Shown here: piece after piece, positions 1-5,162 of the stretch | Position numbering within the stretch: position 1 is the stretch's first letter | Layout of the letters: the number at the start of each line of letters is the position of its first letter | Assembly (NCBI GenBank): GCA_017646945.1 | Contig: JAGCLN010000296.1 | Span: 1 to 6,745, forward strand | Direction: 5' to 3' | Source of the DNA: Clostridia bacterium | GTDB taxonomy: Bacteria > Bacillota > Clostridia > Christensenellales > Borkfalkiaceae | Length of the DNA stretch: 6,745 bases | Program-made: the position numbers and the translations under genes | The notes under the pieces: generated by a model | The model's database searches: none | What the model was told of the DNA's origin: nothing | The model's input: the letters and a program-made list of their open reading frames with translations, nothing else

Positions 1-18
1 ATTTTCGGGAGGTAAGGT

Positions 19-126
19 ATGAAGAACGCTAAAAATTCTAAAAACTCCAAGGCTTCAAACAAGACTACTGAAAACACTAAGAATTCAACTAAGTCTAAAG
101 CGAAGTCAACTGAAAATTGCAAGTAA
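19..126 (+). CDS. Small Lys/Asn/Ser/Thr-rich peptide (35 aa)
   Basis: This is a short open frame that starts at ATG 19 and stops at TAA 124-126. A good ribosome site, GGGAGG at 7-12, lies six bases before the start and argues that the frame is translated. The peptide is almost entirely Lys, Asn, Ser and Thr with a few Ala and Glu, has a single Cys near its end, and lacks hydrophobic residues. It should be cationic, soluble and probably disordered. It has no signal peptide or membrane segment. Its stop overlaps the start of the next small gene (TAATG), so the two are probably co-translated. I do not recognise a function. A role in binding nucleic acid or in sporulation would be speculation based only on composition. 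Confidence 0.6.
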   Translation: MKNAKNSKNSKASNKTTENTKNSTKSKAKSTENCK

Positions 127-233
127 TGAAAAAAAGAAAAAAGCATTTTGCATCTAATTTTGACCCGCTTGGTAGCTATACCGGCAAAGGGATTGACGGC
201 GAAAAACCCGTTCAAGATGCAGACGATTTATAA
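126..233 (+). CDS. Conserved-type small protein with DPLGSYTG and PVQDADDL motifs (35 aa)
   Basis: The frame runs from ATG 126 to TAA 231-233. Its start overlaps the previous stop in a TAATG arrangement and there is no clear ribosome site of its own, so it probably depends on translational coupling. The N-terminus is a basic run (MKKRKK). The rest is a short segment with FDPLGSYTG, then Gly/Asp-rich residues, and an acidic end PVQDADDL. From memory, very short proteins of unknown role with this DPxGSYTG...PxQDADDL pattern occur in many Clostridia and other Bacillota. I could not check this here, and I know of no assigned function. A strong terminator follows 20 bases downstream, so the two peptides close a transcript that may begin to the left of the window. 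Confidence 0.72.
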   Translation: MKKRKKHFASNFDPLGSYTGKGIDGEKPVQDADDL

Positions 234-253
234 TTATTGCAATTTAAAAAAAA

Positions 254-279
254 GGCTACCGTAATCGGTGGCCTTTTTT
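254..279 (+). terminator. Rho-independent terminator of the small-peptide genes
   Basis: An 8-bp stem (254-261 with 266-273, one G-T wobble) closes a TAAT loop and is followed at once by six T residues (274-279). The A-run before the stem pairs with the T-run, so the hairpin can extend. It lies 20 bases after the stop of the second small peptide. Confidence 0.88.
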
Positions 280-316
280 CGTTTGCAAAATCTTCGATAA
301 AATCAGTAATTTTTAT

Positions 317-367
317 AAACTCTACTACGAGTAGAGTGATTTTTTCAAACTCTACCGCCAAGAGTTT
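317..367 (+). repeat. Two inverted repeats sharing a 9-bp direct repeat
   Basis: The first inverted repeat pairs 319-326 with 330-337 (8 bp around an ACG loop) and is followed by T residues at 340-345. The second pairs AAACTCT (347-353) with AGAGTTT (361-367) across seven bases. Both left arms contain AAACTCTAC (317-325 and 347-355), exactly 30 bp apart, which is close to three helical turns. The second repeat abuts the candidate -35 box of degV. This arrangement suggests a two-site operator. The first repeat alone could also be a second, weaker terminator. Confidence 0.5.
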
Positions 368-395
368 TAACAGTATAGTTTGTTTTATATATAGT
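367..395 (+). promoter_or_regulatory. Candidate degV promoter (TTAACA - 17 - TATAGT)
   Basis: A -35-like TTAACA at 367-372 and a -10-like TATAGT at 390-395 are separated by 17 bases, the ideal spacing for the housekeeping sigma factor. Transcription would start near 402. The -35 box touches the right arm of the inverted repeat 347-367, so a protein bound there could block polymerase. The region is AT-rich, so chance matches are possible. Confidence 0.45.
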
Positions 396-496
396 GGAGA
401 TAAGTTTTAAAAATAATGGTTTATAATAATTTTGACGGCAAGCCCGTTTTAAAAAAATAAAAAATTTAAGCGCTTTGCTTATTTTAGGAGAAGGAA

Positions 497-1393
497 ATGA
501 ACTATACTATTTTTACAGACTCGTCTTCAGGTCTTCCTTTACAAATTACTAAAAACTACGATTTTAAAATTATTCCCTTAACCTGCATCATCGACGGTGA
601 GGAAACTCAAATTCGTTGCGATGACGAAACCTTTTTAAAAGATTTTTACCAAAAGTTAAGGCTTAAAGCGGATATGAGTACGGCTTGTATCAACGAACAA
701 ACCTTTTACGATTACTTTAAACAAGAACTCAATTGCGGTAACGATATTATCTATATCGGCTTGTCTTCGGGGCTTTCGGCGACTATTGATAACGCTAAAA
801 AAGTGAGCGCGTTGCTTGAAAAGGAATTTCCCAAGCGTAAAGTTTATATCGTTGACAGTTTGAACGCTTGCCTTGGCGAAGGTCTTTTAGTTTACACCGC
901 TTGCATTAAAAAGAGCGAAGGCTTATCAGCGCAAGAAGTTTACGATCACCTTTTAAACGTTTGCTTAAACGCAAACAGCCTTTTTACCGTTAAAACGCTT
1001 GCCTATCTTGCAAAGGGCGGTAGAATCAGCAAGGCGAGTATGCTTATAGGAACGGTTGTTGATATAAAGCCCGTTATGCACGTTAATAGATACGGCAAAC
1101 TCGTTGCGAGCAAAAAAGTTATCGGTAGAAAACGCTCGGTTATGGCTATTGCAGAAGATTTTTGCAAGATGGTTAAGCGCTCTGAAGAACAAACGATATT
1201 TATCGGCCACGGAGATTGCATTGAAGACGCTGAACTTTTAGCCACCTTGATTTCTAAAAAGGTAAAGGTAAAAGAGTTCGTATTTAACTATATAGACCCC
1301 GTTATCGCAATCCACAGCGGTCCTGATACCCTTGCGGTATTTGGCTACGGCTTATCCCGCGCAGAAAGCGAAGAAAACGTTGAAGCTTGCTAA
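497..1393 (+). CDS. degV: DegV family protein (fatty-acid-binding, FakB-like)
   Basis: This 298-residue protein has the DegV fold signatures in order: the N-terminal TDSS motif (residues 7-10), the GLSSGLSATIDNA segment (about 88-100), and TLAYLAKGGRISKA followed by IGTVVDIKPV (167-193), with RKR at 211-213. Near the end is the H-x-GP motif (His273, Gly275, Pro276) of the second lobe. DegV proteins bind a fatty acid. The FakB members present it to the kinase FakA, which makes acyl phosphate for phospholipid synthesis. No fakA-like gene is in the window. The segment that in many relatives reads T-S-Q-P-S is here STACINEQ (61-68), so the ligand pocket may differ. The length is typical. AGGAG lies six bases before the ATG, and the gene is transcribed alone, ending at the terminator it shares with the opposite strand. 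Family membership is secure; the ligand is not known. Confidence 0.93.
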   Translation: MNYTIFTDSSSGLPLQITKNYDFKIIPLTCIIDGEETQIRCDDETFLKDFYQKLRLKADMSTACINEQTFYDYFKQELNCGNDIIYIGLSSGLSATIDNAKKVSALLEKEFPKRKVYIVDSLNACLGEGLLVYTACIKKSEGLSAQEVYDHLLNVCLNANSLFTVKTLAYLAKGGRISKASMLIGTVVDIKPVMHVNRYGKLVASKKVIGRKRSVMAIAEDFCKMVKRSEEQTIFIGHGDCIEDAELLATLISKKVKVKEFVFNYIDPVIAIHSGPDTLAVFGYGLSRAESEENVEAC

Positions 1394-1403
1394 ACTTAAA
1401 ATA

Positions 1404-1437
1404 AAAATTCCGTGGAATTTCCACGGAATTTTATTTT
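1404..1437. terminator. Bidirectional terminator between degV and the secretion operon
   Basis: A perfect 12-bp stem (1404-1415 with 1421-1432) encloses a five-base loop and is flanked by an A-rich run on the left and a T-rich run on the right, so it works in both directions. It lies just after the degV stop (1391-1393) and touches the stop codon of the converging - strand gene at 1436-1438. Confidence 0.9.
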
Positions 1438-2392
1438 AGGTTGAAAGTGTAAATTTAAAGTTTTCTGCCTCGCCTTGCGCCGAATAAGTAAGTTTTAAAT
1501 AGTAATTAGTATTGGTTGATAAATTGCCAGTAACTGCAACTCCACTACTGTTACAAATAAGACCGGTTAAACCAGGCGTAGTAGTTGAAAATTTATATCT
1601 TCCTCTGCTAGGCACTTTAAACTTAAAGTATGCTGTTTTTTCTTTATCAATATTTTGAACGGTTATTTCTTTACCAACTATACCCGATTCTATTTCTACT
1701 GCGGTTGAAAACGAATTTCCTTCAGCCCAAGTAGAAACGTCGTACGTTCTAGTGGTGTTTTGAGCAGTTGCGGTTTCGTAATAATATATCGCTCTAGAAT
1801 AACCTACCGTAACGTGATCAACCACGTAACCGCCCTTACCATCAGACTTAAAGGTCGTGCGGTTAACGGGGTATATAAAGGTTGTTTCTTCGCTAAACTC
1901 TTCTTCGGGAATAACGAAGTTGCCGTTTTCATCTTTCGCGTCAACGTTAACGCGGGTAGTAAATAATTCATAACCGGGAGTTCCGCTTACGAATTTTATA
2001 ATAACGGTAAGTTCAGGATATTTATCAAGTTCTAAAATTTGGCGAAGTTCAACGCTTTCACCTGCCACGTCGTTCGCGGCAAACTCTTTGGGAGACATAA
2101 ACCAACCGCCTCTATCCTTTCTCGCCTCAATAACTTCGTCAAGCCTTGTTGAGTTAGGGCTTTTGAGCATGGTCGTCATTTCGGTAACGAACTTATTGGT
2201 AACAAGCTCTTCTGCCATTTCCATGTAATCGCCACCTTCGTAATACTCAAACTTGTTAAGGGATAACGAAACGTCGCCCGTCACATCGTCCGGCGGAGAA
2301 CTTTGATACACGAAAGTTGCAAACGCTCCACCTATAAGCATTACGGTAAAGAGAGAAACTAAGATGTAAGTTAAAGGTCTAAAACTTTTCAT
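1436..2392 (-). CDS. Exported protein with SipW-type signal peptide and PPC-like C-terminal domain (318 aa)
   Basis: The N-terminus is a signal peptide: basic start (MKSFRP), hydrophobic core (about residues 8-20), then GGAFATF (21-27). By analogy with TasA (GGGTWA|AF), cleavage is expected after Ala25. The mature protein begins with a short Ser/Pro/Asp stretch, then a helix-prone acidic region (about 48-125), then beta-rich segments (about 126-215). The last 90 residues (about 228-318), including AYFKFKVPSRGRYKF and NYYLKLTY, resemble a bacterial pre-peptidase C-terminal (PPC) type beta-sandwich, by eye only. There is no LPxTG sorting motif and no C-terminal membrane segment. The start overlaps the stop of the upstream peptidase gene (TAATG) and has a GGGGGA ribosome site, so the two genes are translationally coupled. 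It is probably a substrate of that peptidase and may be a minor or anchoring subunit of a surface structure. The function is inferred from context only. Confidence 0.85.
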   Translation of the reverse strand: MKSFRPLTYILVSLFTVMLIGGAFATFVYQSSPPDDVTGDVSLSLNKFEYYEGGDYMEMAEELVTNKFVTEMTTMLKSPNSTRLDEVIEARKDRGGWFMSPKEFAANDVAGESVELRQILELDKYPELTVIIKFVSGTPGYELFTTRVNVDAKDENGNFVIPEEEFSEETTFIYPVNRTTFKSDGKGGYVVDHVTVGYSRAIYYYETATAQNTTRTYDVSTWAEGNSFSTAVEIESGIVGKEITVQNIDKEKTAYFKFKVPSRGRYKFSTTTPGLTGLICNSSGVAVTGNLSTNTNYYLKLTYSAQGEAENFKFTLST

Positions 2393-4224
2393 TACTTATC
2401 CCCCTTGCCGTCGATACAAGCGGTTATAAGCTCTTTAACCCATCTAACTTGGCGCTCGGACGTTACTTTTACACGCATTGGATAGTTTGCATAGGCTTTG
2501 CTTGAAGATGCGTCTGTAAATATATACTTGGTATCTTCAAACGCCTTCGTATCAAGGCCGATATACGCGTTGAGAGTTTTACCGCGTATTGTAAGTTTAC
2601 AAATACAAACGTTGCCTCTCTTATACGTTTCGCCCTTTTTACCCTTTATTACTCTCACCCTATCAAAAGACTTAACGTGAGCGGTTATTTCTTTATATCT
2701 ATATTTAACTTCGCTACTAGCCGTTCTCAATTTGTAGTTGAAAGATTTTGATTTTTTAAACGTTGAGAATAAATCTAAAATATTAGTTATAGGCTCTTTA
2801 TTAACCGTAAAACCATTCTTTTCAGCATTTATTAAAATGAGTTCTTTAACCCACTTAACTTGGCGCTCGGACGTTACTTTTACGCGCATTGGATAGTTTG
2901 CGTATTCCTTCTTATTAGAAACGTCTTCATAGATATACTTGGTATTTTCAAATTCAGCAGGGTTAAGCGCTAAATATACGTTGAGCGTCTTACCGCGAAT
3001 CGTAAGTTTGCAAATACCTTTGCTCTTACATCTATACGTTTCACCTTTGAAACTACGGGTTGCGCGAACCTTTTCAATACGGCAAAGTGTGGAAGTAATT
3101 TCTCTATACTCACACTTCAAGTCTTCATCTGCAAGCGATAACTTTTCTTCAAAAGACTTGGGCGCGTTAAAGGTTGCAAATAGGTAACCAAGCGAATGAG
3201 CGCGGTCAATATAGGTTTCGTCAAGAGTAATTGCTTGTTCAACTTCAATATCTTCTATCGTTGCCCTTTCTGCAACTCTTGCTTCAATATCTTCTATCGT
3301 TGCCCTTTCTGCAACTCTTGCTTCAAGGTTCTCAACTTGAATAGGCTCTGCGGTGGTTTCTTCAACGACAATCGTTTCTTCTTGCGGTTTACCCTCAGTT
3401 ACAACTACTTCGGGCTTTTCTTCAACCGCTACCGCACCTTCTTGTATAACGCCAATTTGAACGAGCCTTGCGTACTTCTTCTTTTCGATTTTCTTTTCGG
3501 CAAAAGGCACGGCAAATACGGCAAAGATAACAAGTAATATGCACAAATAGCCGGCAGGCGATTGCATAAAGGATACGAACGTACCAACGTAAGGCACTCT
3601 TTCTCCACGATATATACCCTTCATTTGTTCGTATTTTACAGGGAATTTATCAGGAAGTTCGTTAGCATCTCCGTGTAAAAGGAAGTGAATCTCGTCAGGA
3701 TGTTCTTTGTTCGGCGGTTCAATTGCTACAATTCTATGAACGAGCAACAATCCGTCAATCTCATATAAAACGATATCGTTAACCTTTAAGTCTTCAACGG
3801 CTGGAAGTTCGTGAATAGCAACTATATCGAACGTTTGAATATGCTCGGTAACGTCTTCCTCGTTGACGTAACGATTGTATTCGTTAACGTATGCCATTGA
3901 ACCCGATTGAACTACTTTCAAAGATGGAATTTTTCCAACGACGTTATTTTCCCTAACGGTAATACTTACACCTAAGCCAAACAACGCAATAAAAACGAGC
4001 ACGAAAAAACCAAGAACGATTTTATCTATAATTTTCGCAAATATAGATTTCGCTCTCTTTTGATTTTTCTCATATTCAATTTTAATCTTATCATCTTCTG
4101 CGCCTAACGAAATAAGTTTGCAATTAACTTTAACAACGTAAACTACCATGTAGGTAAAAATAGCCGTTAAAATCCCAAACACTATTAAGCACAAAATAAA
4201 CTGATACGCATTAAAATTTTGCAT
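2392..4224 (-). CDS. sipW: SipW/ER-type signal peptidase I with duplicated cytoplasmic C-terminal domain (610 aa)
   Basis: The protein removes signal peptides from exported proteins at the membrane. Residues 7-31 and 66-90 are membrane segments joined by a basic loop. The S26-family core follows: VVQSGSM with the likely nucleophile Ser109, LLVHRIVAI with His163 (His in place of the usual bacterial Lys, as in SipW and eukaryotic ER peptidases), and LLHGDAN with Asp186. A third membrane segment (about 225-241) ends in KKIEKKK, so by the positive-inside rule the rest should be cytoplasmic. That rest is an acidic Glu/Val linker (260-340) with an exact 13-residue tandem repeat (about 300-328), then two related domains (about 341-470 and 478-607). 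SipW proteins are usually near 190 residues, so this is a large fusion. A ribosome site GAAGG (4232-4236) precedes the ATG. Its neighbours on both sides encode SipW-type signal peptides, which supports a dedicated role. The peptidase assignment is strong; the role of the extra domains is unknown. Confidence 0.9.
   Translation of the reverse strand: MQNFNAYQFILCLIVFGILTAIFTYMVVYVVKVNCKLISLGAEDDKIKIEYEKNQKRAKSIFAKIIDKIVLGFFVLVFIALFGLGVSITVRENNVVGKIPSLKVVQSGSMAYVNEYNRYVNEEDVTEHIQTFDIVAIHELPAVEDLKVNDIVLYEIDGLLLVHRIVAIEPPNKEHPDEIHFLLHGDANELPDKFPVKYEQMKGIYRGERVPYVGTFVSFMQSPAGYLCILLVIFAVFAVPFAEKKIEKKKYARLVQIGVIQEGAVAVEEKPEVVVTEGKPQEETIVVEETTAEPIQVENLEARVAERATIEDIEARVAERATIEDIEVEQAITLDETYIDRAHSLGYLFATFNAPKSFEEKLSLADEDLKCEYREITSTLCRIEKVRATRSFKGETYRCKSKGICKLTIRGKTLNVYLALNPAEFENTKYIYEDVSNKKEYANYPMRVKVTSERQVKWVKELILINAEKNGFTVNKEPITNILDLFSTFKKSKSFNYKLRTASSEVKYRYKEITAHVKSFDRVRVIKGKKGETYKRGNVCICKLTIRGKTLNAYIGLDTKAFEDTKYIFTDASSSKAYANYPMRVKVTSERQVRWVKELITACIDGKGDK
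2404..2793 (-). repeat. Second copy of the duplicated C-terminal domain (residues ~478-607)
   Basis: This copy shares KLTIRGKTLN, FE-x-TKYI and a 23-residue block beginning YANYPMRVKV and ending WVKELI with the first copy; the block differs only by Lys/Arg at one position. The offset is exactly 137 codons (411 bp). At the DNA level 2445-2490 matches 2856-2901 with a single difference (2473 against 2884). I do not recognise a named domain; from memory, similar RGKTL...TKY segments occur in uncharacterised proteins of uncultured Bacillota. Confidence 0.85.
2815..3204 (-). repeat. First copy of the duplicated C-terminal domain (residues ~341-470)
   Basis: This copy has the order SFEEKL, EVKYRYKEIT-like CEYREITSTL, GETYRCKSKGICKLTIRGKTLN, NTKYIYED, then the YANYPMRVKV block. 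The alternation of short helix-prone and strand-prone segments suggests a compact alpha/beta fold with many Lys and Arg. No catalytic motif is evident. Confidence 0.85.
3243..3326 (-). repeat. 39-bp perfect tandem duplication in the peptidase linker
   Basis: Bases 3243-3281 are repeated exactly at 3282-3320, and a further six bases of a third unit follow. The unit is 13 codons long, so the frame is kept, giving two copies of IEARVAERATIED in the acidic linker. Perfect DNA identity including third positions indicates a recent slippage event. Confidence 0.95.
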
Positions 4225-4326
4225 AATTTAACCTTCGTACGTGCGCGCACTCGCGCGCAATGAGTATCTCCCACGCGCATTAGCGCGTGGGAGCACGTTA
4301 TCAATTATTTAAATTAAATTTAACAA
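4225..4326 (-). promoter_or_regulatory. Spacer between substrate gene and sipW with GC-rich hairpins
   Basis: This 102-base spacer has an AT-only half next to the substrate stop codon and a GC-rich half next to sipW. The GC-rich half holds an 11-bp perfect hairpin (4268-4278 with 4283-4293, ATTA loop) and a 7-bp hairpin (4242-4248 with 4253-4259). Neither is followed by T residues on the - strand, so they are not ordinary terminators. I see no convincing promoter here. They may stabilise the 3' end of the upstream message, cause partial termination, or be cleavage sites. Confidence 0.7.
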
Positions 4327-5031
4327 TTAAACTGATTCAGGATTGATAGTAGTTGCAGTTACAACTAAGTTAACGAATTCGTCACCCATAGATTCTCTAA
4401 ACTTAGTGTATTCTTCAATAGTATCAAGTTTAAACGTCTTTGCTAAGTTAACGATTTCTTCAACGGTATCAATATGAGTTAAGGTAACGGTGAAAGTACC
4501 GTCTAATTCCTTATTCCAAATATAGTTTCTATCGTCAAGGTTACCATCATAATCAGTATTGTGAATGGTGATATAGTGAGTCTTATCGTAAGTTACGCTG
4601 AAGATAGCATCATTTTCTACTGCATCAGTAGTAGGATCATCATAAGTATGATTTACAACGAAACCAAAGTAAATGTAAGAATCAACACCGATAGACTTGA
4701 TAGATGCGTTAGCACCAGCCTTTGGAATGAAAGTTAATTTAACTTGAGGGTTTTTGTTACCTTCTGTCTTGAACGTGGTAATCATCTTAACGGTATAGTC
4801 AGAATTTTTAAGTTCTGGATCATGGTAGGTTTGGTCAAGAGTAATCTTGTCAATATCAGATGCAAGAGTGAAGTCACCAATATTACCAGATTGTTGTGAT
4901 TGTTCAAGGTAAATAGTTCTGTAAGAAGTGCTGGTAGCCGTGCCGTTTGCACCGGGGTAAATGAAGGCTGCGTATACGCCACCGATTGTTGCTACAAGTA
5001 ACATAGCAACGAGTAAACTTAATCTTTTCAT
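4327..5031 (-). CDS. Exported TasA/CalY-like protein with SipW-type signal peptide (234 aa)
   Basis: The N-terminus MKRLSLLVAMLLVATIGG followed by VYAAF (19-23) is a SipW-type signal peptide; by analogy with TasA, cleavage is expected after Ala21. The mature part of about 213 residues is rich in Thr, Asp, Asn and Tyr, has a beta-strand pattern (for example VKLTFIP, YIYFGFVV, FSVTYD, FTVTLTHI) and no Cys. That would suit a secreted beta-sandwich or fibre subunit like TasA or camelysin, although the sequence does not plainly match either beyond the signal. There is no LPxTG motif or C-terminal anchor. The gene is first in the operon, has the best promoter in the window, a strong AAGGAG site and many C-ending codons (AAC, ACC, TTC), all signs of high expression. 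The peptidase gene follows after a hairpin-rich spacer. It is probably the main substrate of that peptidase. The exact function is inferred. Confidence 0.87.
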   Translation of the reverse strand: MKRLSLLVAMLLVATIGGVYAAFIYPGANGTATSTSYRTIYLEQSQQSGNIGDFTLASDIDKITLDQTYHDPELKNSDYTVKMITTFKTEGNKNPQVKLTFIPKAGANASIKSIGVDSYIYFGFVVNHTYDDPTTDAVENDAIFSVTYDKTHYITIHNTDYDGNLDDRNYIWNKELDGTFTVTLTHIDTVEEIVNLAKTFKLDTIEEYTKFRESMGDEFVNLVVTATTINPESV

Positions 5032-5038
5032 AATTTTT

Positions 5039-5044
5039 CTCCTT
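5039..5044 (-). promoter_or_regulatory. Strong ribosome site of the first secretion-operon gene
   Basis: AAGGAG on the - strand, seven bases before the ATG at 5031, fixes the start so that the signal peptide is complete. Confidence 0.9.
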
Positions 5045-5065
5045 AATTAAATAAGAATTTGTTAT

Positions 5066-5091
5066 CTTGCGTTTGCATACGCACGCGCAAG
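5066..5091 (-). promoter_or_regulatory. GC-rich hairpin in the operon leader
   Basis: CTTGCG (5066-5071) pairs with CGCAAG (5086-5091), and an inner stem forms after one wobble and one mismatch (5074-5076 with 5081-5083). It lies in the untranslated leader, near the expected 5' end of the message and 22 bases upstream of the ribosome site. It shares the string TTGCGCG with the hairpin region before sipW. It may protect the 5' end of the message. Confidence 0.6.
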
Positions 5092-5105
5092 TATTTTATG
5101 GTATG

Positions 5106-5134
5106 ATTTTAGCATTAATGAAAATGCTTGTCAA
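5106..5134 (-). promoter_or_regulatory. Promoter of the secretion operon (TTGACA - 17 - TAAAAT)
   Basis: On the - strand, TTGACA (5134-5129) and TAAAAT (5111-5106) are 17 bases apart, an almost perfect housekeeping promoter. Start of transcription is expected near 5099, giving a leader of about 70 bases. An inverted repeat AGCATT/AATGCT (5111-5116 with 5123-5128) fills the spacer, where a repressor could act. An A/T tract lies directly upstream of the -35 box. Confidence 0.85.
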
Positions 5135-5162
5135 CTATTTTTTTTAAAATATTTTAATTGTA
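5135..5162 (-). promoter_or_regulatory. UP-element-like A/T tract upstream of the operon promoter
   Basis: Between the birA stop and the -35 box the sequence is almost pure A/T, with AAAATATTTT (5146-5155) followed on the - strand by a run of eight A residues. This resembles an UP element that binds the polymerase alpha subunits. No GC-rich terminator hairpin for birA is present here, so birA transcripts may read into the operon. Confidence 0.5.

Larger units (their letters stand above)
280..496 (+). promoter_or_regulatory. Gene-free leader region of degV
   Basis: These 217 bases hold no credible gene. From left to right they contain an inverted repeat at 319-337 followed by a T-run, a second inverted repeat at 347-367, a candidate promoter at 367-395, a weak small hairpin at 435-447 (ACGG/CCGT), and the degV ribosome site AGGAG at 486-490. 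The probable untranslated leader is about 95 bases. I recognise no known riboswitch class in it. Confidence 0.6.

Noticed and set aside
422..463. Alternative degV promoter elements: TATAAT at 422-427 and TTGACG at 432-437
   Set aside because: TATAAT has no suitable -35 box 16-18 bases upstream, and TTGACG has no good -10 box at the right distance; TTAACA-17-TATAGT fits better.
965..1245. Two overlapping open frames of about 80 codons on the - strand
   Set aside because: They lie wholly within the well-supported degV gene and show no ribosome site or family features.
3243..3326. A possible minimal CRISPR array (39-bp repeats)
   Set aside because: There are no spacers; the units touch, are in frame, and encode part of the peptidase linker.
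3196..3537. A 113-codon open frame on the + strand with a repeated Cys/Phe-rich segment
   Set aside because: It lies opposite the peptidase linker; its internal repeat is just the 39-bp tandem duplication read on the other strand, and it has no ribosome site.
4268..4293. An intrinsic terminator for the first secretion-operon gene
   Set aside because: The stem is strong but neither side is followed by a T-run, so it does not fit the standard terminator form; it is kept as an RNA-stability or partial-termination candidate.
4276..4304. A separate sipW promoter based on TTGATA (4304-4299, - strand)
   Set aside because: The expected -10 position falls inside the GC-rich hairpin and has no TATAAT-like sequence.
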